The position numbers and the translations under genes were made by a program. Positions 47,012 through 59,633 of a stretch of DNA of 64,000 nt are shown piece by piece; the first letter of the stretch is position 1, and each line of letters opens with the position of its first letter. The stretch is from Nansenia antarctica. Taxonomy: Eukaryota > Chordata > Actinopteri > Argentiniformes > Microstomatidae. The notes under the pieces were generated by a model, which had not been told where the DNA came from, did not search any database, and was given only the letters and a program-made list of their open reading frames with translations. Location: NCBI GenBank assembly GCA_963989245.1, contig OZ022344.1, positions 66,545,950 to 66,609,949 on the forward strand, written 5' to 3'.

Positions 47012-47141
47012 TGCTCGTAGTGATGGCATCGAGATTCTCTTGGATGCTTGTTCCAGTCTGAGAAGACAAATACACATGAGTGACGATTAGTATTACGTGG
47101 TTGTAATATTTGAAATAAAAAATAATTCTCATCATTAAAAA

Positions 47142-47178
47142 AAATAAATATATATATATATATATATACACACACAAA
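47142..47178. repeat. (TA)n / (CA)n microsatellite
   Basis: TA then CA repeats in an intron of the accessory gene. Confidence 0.85.
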
Positions 47179-49431
47179 CCTTCTTGAAGACCACAAGATG
47201 CTTCTCCGCTTGGGAGGCCGACACCTTCCCTGGTCTCTTCCGACCCTGAGCAGTCGGTGGAATCAGGTGTGACAGCAGTAAAACTGATGGTCACTGTCCC
47301 AACCTGCAACACAGAATTGCACTTGACTTGCACTGTCAGCAGCATTTTTACAAAATACAGAAAAGATAGCATTTCTATATAATCACAAGAAGCTCTCCCA
47401 CTACAAATCCTTATAGCTGAGCCAAAGACTTCAGTGCGTTTGAGTCCTTGTTCAATATACAGAACCAGTCAAAAGTTTGGATGCACTTTCTTATTAGAAA
47501 TGAGAATTAGTATTATGTTGATATATGTTTAGACATGATACATTATGGGCCCTCATTTATTGACGGGCAATGCCTTAACCCAAACGCAGTCAATAAATTA
47601 GGGCCCGATGTCGATACAAGTCTATGAGTGCCATACAACATCAGTATCCTTACAGCTTACCAAAGTCAAAATCCGCTTCAGTGCCATCCTCAGGACGATC
47701 AGCAGCCAGCAGGAGTTCTTCAAGTTCACTGATGGATGGGAGCTTTCTGCATTGTTGGATAATCTTTTTCTTGAATGTGGTCGTCCACCTCTCCAGAAAC
47801 TTGCCTGATGCATCCTCTCCAAACATCAGAAGGAAATCCTGTTCAACCTGGGGTGAAGGTATTGGGGGACAATCTCAGAATTTTACAGCCAACCAAAGTT
47901 AATAGGTGCTAGTTATTCATGCATCACTACAATACCCATCTACTATTCAAAACGACTCAATAATGGTCATAACGCTGTCAAAATAATGACATAATTACCA
48001 AGCCTTTGACATCCCTGAAGCATGGACATTCTGAAAGTATGTCGCTTGACTGCTGGGGATTAAGGACCAAGTTGCGGCGATAGGCAAATGTCACCTTCAT
48101 CTTCTTCTTGACCATGTCCTCATCAGCTGCATGTCTCATTAGTGCGATTGCTTCTTTGCACTGATCTTCGCTCAGGGCAGTCTCTGGTACATATTGTGAC
48201 TCTTGTCTGTCAGTTGGTCCTCCAGAAATGTTGTTACCAAATGGTCTTTCTGCTGAAGCTACACAATATGGGAAAATACCTGCTCAATACTGATGACAAA
48301 TATGTACATTTTAAAACGCTTTCAGCAACTTGGATTTGACCCAACTTTAGAATTTGTATTTATTTATTTATTTTATTATTGGCTGGACAAACATTATGTG
48401 CAAAAAATCTTGTAACGGTTTTGTTCCATACATTTTTACAATATAATTACAGTTACCTCCAAATGAAGCTCGTCTGTCTTTAGCAGTGCTTCTCTGAACA
48501 GTTTTGATCCTCCAGGCCAGGTATCCAGTGCCACTCTCGCCATCATAATAATGCTCCTTGGAGGATACCAGAAACAGACAATTCTTCATTAATAACATTT
48601 AAAAGTGGAAAGTGGAAAACAACCTCCTCTGGCAGGATTCAAAATGTTTCAAGATAGCATTTAACATTACCACAACAATCACGGTGTGCAACTCACATAG
48701 CCATTCTTCGAATATGGGTCACTGAGGTAAGGGAATAAGGTCACAATTCCTCTGATATACTTTTCTTTCAACTGTCTGGGTGGTGATGTACTACAATATT
48801 GAAGAAGAAATGATTTATTAGTCATATTCCCTGGATTTAACTTCAAATTAATCTGAAAACTATGAGAACACAAGAGTCAACTAAAAACAATTAGCAAATT
48901 ACCCATTCTTCTCTATCATGTCAGCTGACAGTATGTTCACCATTTTCCTTCTGGTTTCATCCACCAAGGACTTGGTTCGATTGTATTCATTCATTATACG
49001 CTCCCCACCAGGTTTCTTGGTAAGAATGGATTCCACCAACTTAACACAATGCAAAACAATTCATCACATTATATATCCACTGCAATTCAAAGTTCACATA
49101 ACTGCTGAAAATAAAGTAATATCATGACTTGAACGTTGTCTTCATGTAATGTAAAATCTCAATTTATGCCTAAAATGAACTGATTCAAGAACAGATTCAG
49201 AAGTGTCACAAGAAACAACTGGTGTTTTTGTGTGTCAACTCTTACTTGCTTAGCTTCTCCAGCCTCTGGCATTTTCTGGCAGGGCTATCTGAAATGATGG
49301 TTGTATCCTGAGAGTCTGAGGTATCGAGGGATGACTGTTGGGACAGCTCAGGAGAGACAGAACCTGACAATACTTGAACAAGTAGGAGGAAGAAAAACAA
49401 CTACATTATACACAGTTCCCTCATGCCCCCA

Positions 49432-49560
49432 TCCAATGTCTTGTTGTTGTTTATATTGTCTTGCTGTTGTGTCGCACTAGACCTGGGGCTGCATCTAAAT
49501 TTCGTTGTACTTGTACAATGACAATAAAGATCATTTCATTTTCATTTCAATGAACAATGT
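49432..49560 (+). mobile_element. retroelement 3' tail in an intron
   Basis: Ends aatttcgttgtacttgtaca and atgacaataaagatcatttc, a motif at the 3' ends of many fish LINEs. Short and truncated. Confidence 0.5.
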
Positions 49561-50017
49561 AAGCTTCACATGACAAAAAACTAAATGATCCATTAAATAA
49601 CAGATAACAAATTTAACTGAAACAAACCTGTGTCATATTTGATGGTTAGCACACCAGTTGAAGGATCATTTACTATATCCTCAAAAACATCGTCATCCAA
49701 CTCAGTCCCAGAACTGTCAATAATTTTCACACCTTCTGTTACAGCTGGGACACCAAACTTTGCAAATGCTAGGAAACAGGCACAAAAGCTTGTATGATTT
49801 CACATAGTCAACTACTCAAATATTCACAAACATTTACCCCTCAATTTCCAAGTATTCCAGTATATCATATTTAAATAGCTCAATTCAGTTACTATTAGCA
49901 CCTAAAGCTTTTTGTTGCACATGTCAATTTCTTACCTGCAATCAAAAAATCTGTCAGCTTTGGCTCTGTTATTCTAACACATTTTTGGACATCACCCAGT
50001 TTTACTTTAAGCAGCAT

Positions 50018-51927
50018 GCTCCCTGCAGAGTAACAGGACATGATTTATCATAGTTAAAAGTCCATATGCTCATTATTACAATAAACAAAAATGTATAACT
50101 ATCTCATGCATGCTCAGAACTGCCCTACAGCAAGGCCAACTTTTGTGAGGTGGATAATCAATTTGAGTATATATTGGAGTATAAGAAAAGGTGACACATG
50201 ATGAGCTATTTTGCAGAAATAGTCAGCCAGGTTTAATTCTACCTATGTTGAATCATGTCATCTTGCTGAAGGTGCCAGCCAGCACATGAAATTATTTTAC
50301 AATTCAAGTTTCTCTACTTGGGTCTCTTATGTCTTAAAATACAGGATTCCAAAGTGCTAACGTCACTGACCATGCTTAAATGTGCGAGTAACTTTAACAT
50401 TAAGATAAGTAATGCACGTCTAATTTAACAGTGACTTAACCCCCACATTTACCATAGGTTCATCAACTAGCCAAAAAATAAACCTATTACGCAGTAACTG
50501 ATTTAAATTAAGAAATTAATTAAGTCTATGTTAGCATTACCTTACATCTTCTGTGATGATGCTAACGCTAATCGTTGTAGGATTCCCAGCGCACATGTTA
50601 AGTAAACTAGCCATTAAAGCTAATATTAGCTATGTTAGCCAACTCCCCACACGTGCACGTTGTTAACGTATTTTACTGGAATCAAGAGACTTTACAAAAA
50701 AGACAACACAATCACCCCTCTACACTCTGTTAAGAATGTTCACTTTACCTCTACTGACATTGTCTAGTTAGATGTTAGCTAACTTGCCTTAAGTATCTTA
50801 ATGTGAACACTCGCACATGGTCGGTGACGTTAACCCTTGGAAACCAGTATTTTAAGATATAAGATCAGCTGGAGTGTATGGTGAACAACAATATAAAGTT
50901 ATTCTAAAATGCTGCTTCTATTGAAATGCCAAAGTATCCGTTTAATAGGTGATTAGGAGACACTTACCGGCGCAGTTGTTCGACGTGACTCAAAAATGGC
51001 ATTCAGTGAAATGGCGCTGTGAACATTCTGCTCGGCTTGAAGAAACCACGTGACTGAAGAAACCACGTGGGACTGATTGAAAAATTATGGGCGGGGCTTT
51101 CCAGAGTACCTCTAACACCGTGTCAATTAACTCCTTGAATTATCACCAACACTGGAGGGAATATTACTCTAGCTGTTGTTGTAATAACTCGGAAAGAGTC
51201 AATGTATTTTTACACTGCATATTTAACACTGGGGAATTTACTGTGTAGGTCTAGCCTACATACGAATACAAAACGTGTTTTAGGTCTGTAAAAACACAAT
51301 AGCCCCCCCTATACACTGCAACAGGCTATACGAACTATAATTCTCCTGTTATTCTAGTTTTTTGTCCCTTCAACGTCACCTCCTCAGCCCCCTCCCACCT
51401 GGCGGCCACCGCGTCACCATCCACGACCAGCTACTCGCCAAAGAACAGGCCGGTCCGATCAGCTGTCCTCCGCAGGGGCAGAACCACCCACTAGTGCCCC
51501 CCCCCCCCGTACAGAGATACTACTAGCCTACCTCACCTCAGGACTATTGTTTACAGCAGACATAGCCTACAGACTTCCTGTTCTTCTGGACTACATTCTT
51601 TCAGTTATTCATATAGCCTACATAATATAATTGATCAATTAATATAATTTATAGGCTATAGGCTACGCTGGATGTCTCATAGTAATTGTTTGATTTCAAA
51701 ACCAAACTCTTTTGGAGTGTAGAACCAAAAGAAGAACCCCCCCCCCCCAACAGACAAATATGGACGGACACACGCACATACACGCACACACATTTACTCT
51801 ACAGAAACAACACAAACACAGACTGGTCAGTAACTGTGGAGAAACAATGTCATTTTTTATTATAAATATGAACATGTCAAATCAAACATACATGATATGT
51901 AATGTATGGGAAAAACATTGAGAATAG
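50018..51927. other. upstream region of accessory gene copy 1, with an inverted repeat
   Basis: 50320-50440 and 50760-50870 are inverted copies (landmark gacgttaacccttggaaacc versus the complementary ttccaaagtgctaacgtca), separated by about 330 bp. The left copy includes cttaaaatacaggattcc. 51060-51110 has a gggcggggct box and may be promoter. C-runs occur at 51498-51511 and 51738-51749. No ORF is supported. Confidence 0.5.
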
Positions 51928-52226
51928 AAAAGATTGGGTTCCGATCTATTGTCAAGGCTGCACTGCAGCGTCCACTCACAGGCGCTATCCCACTACTGGA
52001 CGGCACGGGGGCTTTGACCTGCTTCGTTTCCGACCTGGGCCGGTGCACCCCTCCTTAGACGACCTGGTAGTGCCGGGCTCCCCCAGGAGCACCATATCGA
52101 TACCGAACTTAGTGTGGACACCCGTTCGACATGGGCCGCTACAGCCCAGAGCTCCTCAGCTCATTCGATCCGCCAACCTCAGCCTCCCGGTGACTTGGAT
52201 TACAGGCACGCGCCACCGCGCCCGGC
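51928..52226 (-). ncRNA. rn7sl: 7SL RNA of the signal recognition particle
   Basis: The minus strand starts gccgggcgcggtggcgcg and tgcctgtaatcc, the 5' Alu domain. It continues through ctgaggttggcggatcg and gctctgggctgtagcg, then the S domain with actaagttcggtatcgatat, and returns to ggctgc-rich Alu sequence (gtggacgctgcagtgcagcc). It ends in TTTT at 51931-51928. Length is about 299 nt, as in vertebrate 7SL. The RNA is the scaffold of SRP, which targets ribosomes to the endoplasmic reticulum. Full length, an intact terminator and an upstream CRE argue for a working gene rather than a retrocopy (no poly-A tail is seen). Confidence 0.95.
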
Positions 52227-52268
52227 GAGAATGTCTGCTGCAGGGAAAGGCGATGAAGTGTCCGCTTC

Positions 52269-52276
52269 TGACGTCA
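52269..52276 (-). promoter_or_regulatory. CRE/ATF site upstream of 7SL
   Basis: tgacgtca lies 43-50 bp before the 7SL start. An ATF/CRE element at about this distance is a known part of vertebrate 7SL promoters. A ttattataagg stretch at about 52306-52316 could be a TATA-like element. Confidence 0.75.
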
Positions 52277-52319
52277 TCGTTTCCAAAGTGCGGTAGCCGA
52301 GGCTTTATTATAAGGAGGA

Positions 52320-52960
52320 GCAACACACTAGTGGGGATCTGAAGCGGACCGGCTACATTTTTAGCAGGAAGAGTTTTTTGAAATAATGAATAGCTTTTCT
52401 ATAACCCAGTGCACTGAAAAAAAAATTGTCTTTTGAATTTACTTGATTTTAATGTGCACATCAGTCCCACATGATCAGAATATGGGCAACTGATGTAATT
52501 ATTTCTTGTCAAACCAAAGTATCTCATTCACATTAGACTGCTTAAAATAATTATGTTGATGCAATATAATATTTGTCAGTTATTGTCATATCAATGTATT
52601 GTGTAATGTTTAAGTAATTTCATCTTGTCCACGGTACCTGATTTTCAACTAACTCCAACTTGATTTCTTAATGCCAAATTATTCAAAGGTATTTTGTAAC
52701 TTTAAAGCAATTTCATTATGTCCCAGGTAGCCAAGTTAGGTCAGTAAATCAAAATTGATTTGTTAAAGTTAATTCTATACAAATGTATTGTAGACATCGG
52801 TTCTGAAGTGTGTGCAAATACAAAATAATAAATGTATTATTTATAAATGTATCAATTTGCATTGATGAAAAAAGGCAGTCAGTTCTGCACAAAAATTTGC
52901 TACATTTATTTTTGTAACACATTTTAACAGGTCAATCATGAAGAAAAAAGTTAGCCAAAA
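52320..52960. other. AT-rich spacer
   Basis: Begins near 52415 with cagtgcactgaaaaaaaaat, a CACTG-A-run start often seen on fish CACTA-type MITEs. No right end was found. No gene. Confidence 0.35.
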
Positions 52961-52965
52961 AAGTG

Positions 52966-53070
52966 CACGAGAGAGAGAGAGAGAGAGACAGCGCGAGAGA
53001 GGGGGGGTACAGGCTCTATAATGGAGTTCACCAATGAACTGAGAGCTCTCAGTTCATTCTCTCTCTCACG

Positions 53071-53110
<40 letters not shown>

Positions 53111-53180
53111 CACTTTTGTCCACCAACTGTACCCCCTCTCTCTCGCGCTGTCTCTGTCTCTCTCTCGTGCACTTTTGTCC
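52966..53180. repeat. (GA)n and (CT)n arms forming an imperfect inverted repeat
   Basis: gagagaga plus gcgcgagagaggggg on the left are mirrored by tctctctcgcgctgtctctg on the right, with gagctctcagttcattc between. Frames through it are artefacts. Confidence 0.85.
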
Positions 53181-53199
53181 AACAATGTCCAACAAGAGT

Positions 53200-53700
53200 G
53201 TAACAGGAATTGCTCTATAATGGACTACATGTATGGACTGTGTCTGTGCAGTCTCTGACTTTCACTGAGAGCCTGTTTTTTAACACGTCACAATCATGAA
53301 AAAAAGTGCAAATAGACAAATACAAAATATTGTGAACTGGTACAACAAACAGTGCATTAACAAGAGCAAATACAATACTGCAGCTGTTTTTAAAGTGATG
53401 TTCAGAGAAAGAGGATTTGCTCTATAATGGACGATGCACGAGCGAGAGAGAGAGACAGAGAGAGAGCGAGAGAGAGAGGGGGTACAGGCTCTATAATAGA
53501 GAATGAACTGAGAGCACCAAATGTCCAACAAGAGTGTAACAGGAATTGCTCTATAATGGACTACATGTAACAATCACGGCACTAAAACACATCACAATCA
53601 TGTAAGAAAGTGCAAATAGCCAAATACAAAATATTGTGAACTGGTACCAGTGCATTAACAAGAGCAAATACAATACTGCATCTGTTTTTAAAGTCTCTCT
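53200..53700. repeat. direct duplication, offset about 298 bp
   Basis: acaaatacaaaatattgtga and caagagcaaatacaatactg near 53310-53385 recur near 53615-53680. caagagtgtaacaggaattg near 53191 recurs near 53529. The block includes another (GA)n run at 53440-53480. Confidence 0.8.
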
Positions 53701-56045
53701 GACTTTCACTGAAGGAGCCTGTTTTTTAGAGGGAGTGCTTTGTTTGAAAGTTTACGTCTTTCCAGTTCCATGAAGATCTTTTGGACTACCTCAAAGGTGT
53801 AGCGGAGGTCAGCAGGGTAGCTGAGGTTCAGGGCATACATCAGTCCGAACAGCATAGCAGCAGCTAATGCTACATTATCCAGATCTTGCAACACCTTGAC
53901 GCCTTCAAGGACAATTCCAATGTCCTGTGGTTCATCACTTGAAGCATGTTCTTTAAGAACATAAATCCCCACAGTGGTGTCTTCTAAGGCCTCGTTGATG
54001 GCGTTTTCATCCATGCCCTGTACAAAACAGACAAAGGTAAGTAAATAAAGGTAGGTAAATAAGACCTATTAACCAAGCCCCATCAAGAAAATAATAAATA
54101 AATATTAAATTGGGCAGACAGTGACAGTTTTGATGTAGATAAGGTAAGGTGAAAGTTAAAATCAATTAATCGTTTCAGCCCAAGTGACCCACGTGATCAA
54201 GTAGGAAAACAAGAGAAGAGTGGAAGATAAAGGGAAAAGATAAGCACTGATTCATGTACATACCACATATTCCTGCACAAGGGTTTCTGGATCTTCACCC
54301 ATGTAGATAGAGACTCCCTTCAGGATGCACTCTCGTCCAGCATCTACATCATCACTCTGAAAGGACATTTTCTTGATTAGTGTCTTAATTCAGCCCCTGT
54401 GCTTTATTTTAAAGTCAACTACTGATGTAAACAGTCATATGGGTACATATTTCTCTGAGAATATAACACCAGTGATTCTTACGATGGTACAAGCCTTGCT
54501 GTGAGCTCCAAATCATGTAGGAAGGAGATTGACAGGAAAGAGAAAGAAAGAGGAGGTCGACAAATTATATAAAGATAAGAGGAAAAGTAAAACCTGAGAC
54601 ATAGATGCACAAATAGTGGAAGGGGAAAAAAATGACTCATGGCCTCCCTGGCTTTCCATACAATGTGTATGCCTTTCTTGCCAATACATTTTGTAGCAAA
54701 TAAAACATTCTACAATTAAGCAGTAACAGACTTGAGGTCATGCTTTACCGTGGTTATTGGCACGGCTGAGGTGCGGTTATAGGCACAATGCAAAGTGGTT
54801 AAATATCTTTTTGAAAAAGATGGGTTTGTACTGTTCAATTTTGCTAAATCGCATTGCTTTCAGCCATCCAAAATCTGAAATAGTTCTCCATTGTTTACCG
54901 TTGCTATAGCAACTTAACACAGCTGACAGCGTGTGCGGAATGATACCTTAACTGGTGATTTGCCCGTTGGTATACAGTGGTTATTGGCACGGCTTGGAAT
55001 GTGTCTTGGCCAATCACAATGCGGGGTCGGAACTAGGTGTTGTATAATGTTCCATAACCTTTCCAGACATCTAAAAAAATCGTAATACTTTCCAAAAACA
55101 ATTGAAGATTTTTCATGACTGTGGGACCCCTGTATCACTTAAGTCAGCCATTGGTGCCATGTTTCTTTTTAGTTTTTCCCCAAGCTGTCCTCCCCTCTGG
55201 TGAAACAGCTTCACCAGGTTGTCAGAATGGAGGTCCAGCTGAGACAGGAACGTGGACTGTAGTGGGAAGGTGGTGATTCTCTTGAATTCAGCGTTGATCT
55301 GAAAACGGGTAGAACGCACAAAGGAAATTGGTTTGAACGGCAAACATCAGGGAGAAAGCCACCATCACCATACAGCAAACCAGGGCAGCCTAGGAGGAAG
55401 AGAAAGCACAGACTGGTAATATACAATTAGGTACCGTATATTAGCAATTTACCAGTGTCCTCTATACTTTTATTTTATCAACAGCAAATCCAAGACGAAA
55501 AACCCAGCCTTACCTCACTAACTTCAAACAGAGCAGGCCACCTTGCCATGAAATTCTCCACCATTGGGGCATCACGCACAACTTCATGCCTTCTGTGTGC
55601 GAAGGTCTTTTCCATCTTTACTTTCACAACCTCCCTGTTGTTCCTCTTCTTTACATCTAGGAGTAGAGCTTTCTGCATTGCCTCCAGACTCTCCTCGGTT
55701 TCTGCTATTGGGTATGTCGGGCAAAAATTTACTTCTGCTCTCTTTGCCTTTTTTATTCCGAAGGCTGCACTCCGTTTTCCTGCCGGTTTGTTTTTTAGGG
55801 AGTTTACGGTCACCTCTGGGCAGCCCAGTTTTCTCAGTTCCGTGCGGTAGTTGGATAGTTTATACTTTAAACTTGACTTCCATCTGCCGTATCCAGTGCA
55901 GGACCCCTTCTCAGTTAAACATGGATGCGCTGTGCTACCTGTTCCATCTCTTTATCACTGACATAGACTTTGTACTGCACTATTTCCTGCAATAAACCAT
56001 CAAGGATGGCAGACTTCAACTTGGGATCTGGAATATGTACAGTGC

Positions 56046-57112
56046 AGGGGCGGCGCTAGGGGGTGGCTACTGGGGCTCAAGCCCCGGATGTTTTCTGAAA
56101 AGCCCCGAATGTTTTACTTAAAAAAAAAAAAAAAATTAAATTAAAAAAAACTCTTGTGAGTAACGTGCAGTACCGGAGTCCAACAGAGAGGCAGCAGCTG
56201 CGCGACATTAGCCTGCATACTGCGTAGCCTACCCTGCCCTGAAGAAGAAGTGATCTCAATCAGTGCCTGACTTGCAAAATTGTAAGGATGGATATCCGAA
56301 AGTTGTTTTCAACAAAACAAGCGCCAAGAACTGTTGCAGCAGCCGTATCAGCAGCTGACAACAATGACATCACCAGCAGTGATGACATAGATGATGTTTC
56401 AGGTTTGTGAATATTATTAGAAAGGTGACTGACTCACTGACACTACTTTTCCGGTTTGCTAATGCTAGCTGGCTATCATAACATAACGTTATGTTATAAT
56501 GAAAATGAAACATAGCAAGGTACTGTTACGGTACATGGTAAGAAATCAAACAAAGGATAATACTTATACAAATAAAGTGAATAACAGGCTGATAGTCTTT
56601 GATATCTGCACTCTGGTTGACTGAGTAACAAGTGAAAAAGAATGATGTAACGTTAATGTTACAGCTAGTAAACATGGAGTAACCACATTAAGTATGCCCT
56701 TATGGTAGTATGTATGTATACAGAACATGACTCAAATCTATCCTAAGATGTAACGCTAACTAAGTTTGTTTAATGTCCCAGGGGGGATTTGATTTCACAG
56801 TACTATACACAGGCCAACAATACATGTAATATATCGTCATATAACACAGGAGAAGACTCTAAATACAATATGTGGTGAGCACAGAGTCTGCCCTGATATA
56901 CATACTGTAACATAACTAGCCTCAGCCCATCAATTATGTAATTCTATACAAATATAAATGATGGTGACTGACAGGGGGAGCTACGTGTGCTGACCTCCCT
57001 CTGTGCCCAGAACCACCACAATTAGTTTGCTTCATTAAAGGGTGTGAATGTATATGTGTTCTCCAGTGCCTTTTGTCCGCTTTAAGGTGGTGGTAAGTTG
57101 AAGGTCGAAGGC
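56046..57112. mobile_element. short hAT element H, sibling of G, inserted in an exon
   Basis: Starts caggggcggcgctagggg and follows element G in reverse for most of its length (landmarks ggctactggggctcaagccc and gagggaggtcagcac in G). The right end lacks the terminal repeat present in G, so about 100 bp are missing; it joins the accessory gene exon directly. No clean 8-bp duplication was found, consistent with a deletion at the junction. Confidence 0.8.
56288..56402 (+). pseudogene. first exon of a hAT transposase in element H
   Basis: ATG 56288 reads MDIRKLFSTKQ, then TVAAAVSAADNN and SSDDIDDVS, ending at a GTTTGT donor. It has the same length as the element G exon, with a few changes. No core domain follows. 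Confidence 0.65.
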
Positions 57113-57586
57113 AAAATACTCGATGACAGTATATCTGTATCCACAGATCCATCTGACAGGGACGAAGAGTCGTGTACAGAGGAAGTACTGAAAGCTTGAG
57201 GTTGAAGGACAGGATTCAGAACAGTAGACCACTCATCATGCTGCATAGTGGTGGGCCTTGACATATCAATGACTTTAAGAGTACCTTTGTCTTCTATTTC
57301 TGAAAGTGAAGTCAGGTTAAGGAACTCATTTCCAAACAAGGAATCCTTGAATTGTAGTCGAAAATTGCCCTGAAGTCCACACTGTTTCTTCACTTCAACC
57401 ACAAGGTCTTCAACGGAGTGCAGGGGAGGGGAGGCGGGGAGTCCATGGGAGAGAGTCAACCTTTGCGAGCTGCCATCAGTCAAGATGATCTTAAGGATTA
57501 CAGGAGTCCCCATCTTCAAAGCAGTTTACTCTGCACAGACAAACACACACAAAAAAAGAAGATTAGATATCAGACATCCATACATT

Positions 57587-59054
57587 TTAGATTTCAAATT
57601 CAATGGAAAAGCCTCCCCCCACACCTTTTATTTCAATATGCCTTTTCAAAGTCACCATGCGGGCTGATCCAATCTTGTAGTCAACCAATGGATAGGTATC
57701 AAGGAGTTCACTGAGTGCCACAAGAGTGAATGTTCTTGTGGGTGCTGGGCAGAGCTCGAAGGCTCTACAGTATAATGCTCTCTGTACCAACCACAGAGCT
57801 CTTTGACAATGTAGAATACACTCATGTAAAATGCAGATTTGGTCAATTTCACTAAATTCAGGCATTCCACATGCTGCTCTGTGGGCCAGTATCATTCCCT
57901 TCCTATAGGTTATGCCCTTGGTTGTCACACACTGTGCAAGGTGAACCTCAGGTGTGTCAGAGAACTTTTGCCTGATGACTTGTGCTATCTCCTCTTTAAG
58001 TAAGTATACTGGTAGAGTGGATACAGCCGAGACCTCTAGGTCAGACTTGCTCAGACATGGAGAGCTCAGATGGTAAGCGATCATCATCTGATGCTTTGAG
58101 GCTAAGGAGAGGGGCACATTCTTGAAGCAGCTTGTGTCTGATAGCCTGTTTAAAAAAGCTATGCTTCGCCTCGAAGCGCATAGTCCACTGTCCGACAACT
58201 GGACCAAACAGCCTAATCAACTGGGGGTAGTGTTCCAAATAATGGTGTTTTGGTAGCAGCTTGATGTCAGGGAATAACTCTTTGTATCTCTGCCTGTGCT
58301 CTGTGATTTTACTTTCTAAAAAAGCCAGCGAGTCATCACTATGCACAGGGGCAACAACAAGCTCTGTGATATCCTTCAGATCCATGAGAACAAGCCACGC
58401 AGGCTCATCCTCAGGTACAAGTGATCCAACCAAAAAAGGTAAGAACCGGAGAAAGCTCCAATTTTCATGAGCATTTCCCCCCACCGTCTTTCTGCTGGAG
58501 AAGCTTTGTGACACTACATGAGGTTTGTTTGTCCTGTCAGCCCATTTGTAGGGAAACTTCAGAATGGCATTGTTCAGGTAATCTAATGTGAAAAGCCTAC
58601 GGGACATAAGCACTCTTAAGCAATGAGCTAGCTCTACTGGGATTATACCCTCAAAAACATCATGGGCCAGATCAGGTGGATAGCCAAAGATGACATGAAA
58701 ATGAGACAGATTTTTTGTGAAGACACATTCCCTCTTCACTCCACAACAAGCTGAACCTGTATCTTGGGCTTGTTTGACATGGGCCTGATGAAGCTCCTTG
58801 GTTCTCAGACTGAAAGCACCAGCTGCAACAGAATGTTGCTGAATATCACTACTCTTTCCTGTGCAAAATCTGCAATAGTATTCCACAGAAAAACTCTCCA
58901 TAAATCCTGCAACACTGTGCGCTCCCAGGTTGTCAGCCACTACACTGAGTACTGTACCTTTAACTGACTCACCCAACAGCGGGACATAAACACCCAGCTC
59001 CTCCAGAGTTTTCAGATCTTCTAGAAGAGGTTCAAAGACTTTACCAAAACCGTA
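57587..59054 (-). pseudogene. CACTA/Plavaka- or KDZ-like transposase, truncated and frameshifted
   Basis: Reads YGFGKVFEPLLEDLK (59050), VVADNLGAHSVAGF with the first core Asp, a CRFC pair, DLAHDVFEG, NWSFLRFLPFLVGSL, LLPKHHYLEHYPQLI and RFEAKHSFFKQ. Near 58125 one base shifts the frame; the rest (LASKHQMMIAYHLSS, KGITYRKGMILAH, LDTYPLVDYKIG) continues to 57587 in the next frame. The N-terminal half is absent because a CACTG-ended repeat abuts the codon before YGF. It shares blocks with 13018-13480 and 63218-63997. The accessory gene copy 2 starts 74 bases downstream in the same direction. Confidence 0.78.
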
Positions 59055-59430
59055 CACTGTAAAAAATTGGCCGTAAATTTTACAGTAAAATGCAGGCAGC
59101 AGTGCGACCAGTTGAATACTGTACTTTTACGGTATTTCTTATTCTTACTGTAATATTGAAATACAGTAAAATACAAATTTAATAGATTTTACGGTAAAAT
59201 ACAGGCAGCAGTGCGACCAGTTGAATACTGTACTTTTACAGGATTTCAACATCTTACTGTAATATCAAAATACAGTAACATACTGGGCTTTATCATTTTA
59301 GAGTAACTTACTGTCAGCGTCATGACTGTTATTTTACGGTATTTTGCTGCCCATAAATTACAGTAATTTTGGAGTTACAGTAACAATAAAAGACAGCTAA
59401 ATGCTGTATCCACTTAGTACATTTACAGTG
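59055..59430. mobile_element. TACAGTAA-rich MITE cutting the transposase
   Basis: Starts cactgtaaaaaattggccgt exactly at the end of transposase homology. It carries two copies of caggcagcagtgcgaccagt (at about 59092 and 59204) and many ttacagtaa/ttactgtaa inversions. A possible end is tttacagtg at 59422-59430. It resembles fish CACTA-type MITEs. Confidence 0.55.
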
Positions 59431-59633
59431 CATTACTGGCAGTAGGCTTGAATGAAAAACTTGTACTGAACAGCAGAGAAGAGTCAAGAGAAGCACAACT
59501 ACATTTTAACCTATTTATTTTACATGTAATCAAATGTACACAAATAATTTGAACTTGACTGACAAATAACATAAATGCCATCACTTGCCACACCATGTGG
59601 TATATGCAAAACAAATAAGAAATGCTGGAGAGA

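Larger units (their letters stand above)
46589..50017 (-). pseudogene. multi-exon accessory gene with PB1-like N-terminus, decayed (copy 1)
   Basis: Exons on the minus strand, approximate except the first three: 49936-50017 (starts MLLKVKLGDVQKCV), 49628-49768, 49246-49363, about 48905-49040, 48690-48792, 48445-48563, 48003-48251, 47660-47849, 47178-47310, 47012-47070 and 46589-46861. Most joins keep phase. Blocks such as RGIVTLFPYLSDPYSKNGY, EHYYDGESGTGYLAWRIKT and QDFLLMFGEDASGKFLERW recur widely in fish genes of unknown function. Lesions: the third donor is out of phase with exon 4, there is a frameshift near 47290 after GWDSD, an insertion at 46862-47010, and another shift near 46640. No biochemical function is known; it is related to the genes at 53.7-57.5 kb and 60.8-63.2 kb. 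Confidence 0.7.
53706..57513 (-). pseudogene. multi-exon accessory gene with PB1-like N-terminus, interrupted (copy 2)
   Basis: First coding exon begins at ATG 57513 (MGTPVILKIILTDG) with a PB1-like fold pattern (VEDLVVEVKKQ, FRLQFKDSLFGNEFLNL) and is cut at about 57113 by element H. The gene resumes at 56045 (PDPKLKSAILDGLLQEI) and runs to a GTAAGG donor at 55514/55513, with a frameshift near 55920 before HPCLTEKGSC. Further exons: about 55140-55303 (QSTFLSQLDLHSDNLVKLF), 54264-54356 (GRECILKGVSIYMGEDPE), 53706-54017 (ends LPLKNRLLQ). A 5' non-coding exon edge is suggested by tgtgcag|agtaaac at about 57528. The order matches copy 1, though sequences differ. It lies just downstream of the transposase at 57.6-59.1 kb. 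Confidence 0.72.
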
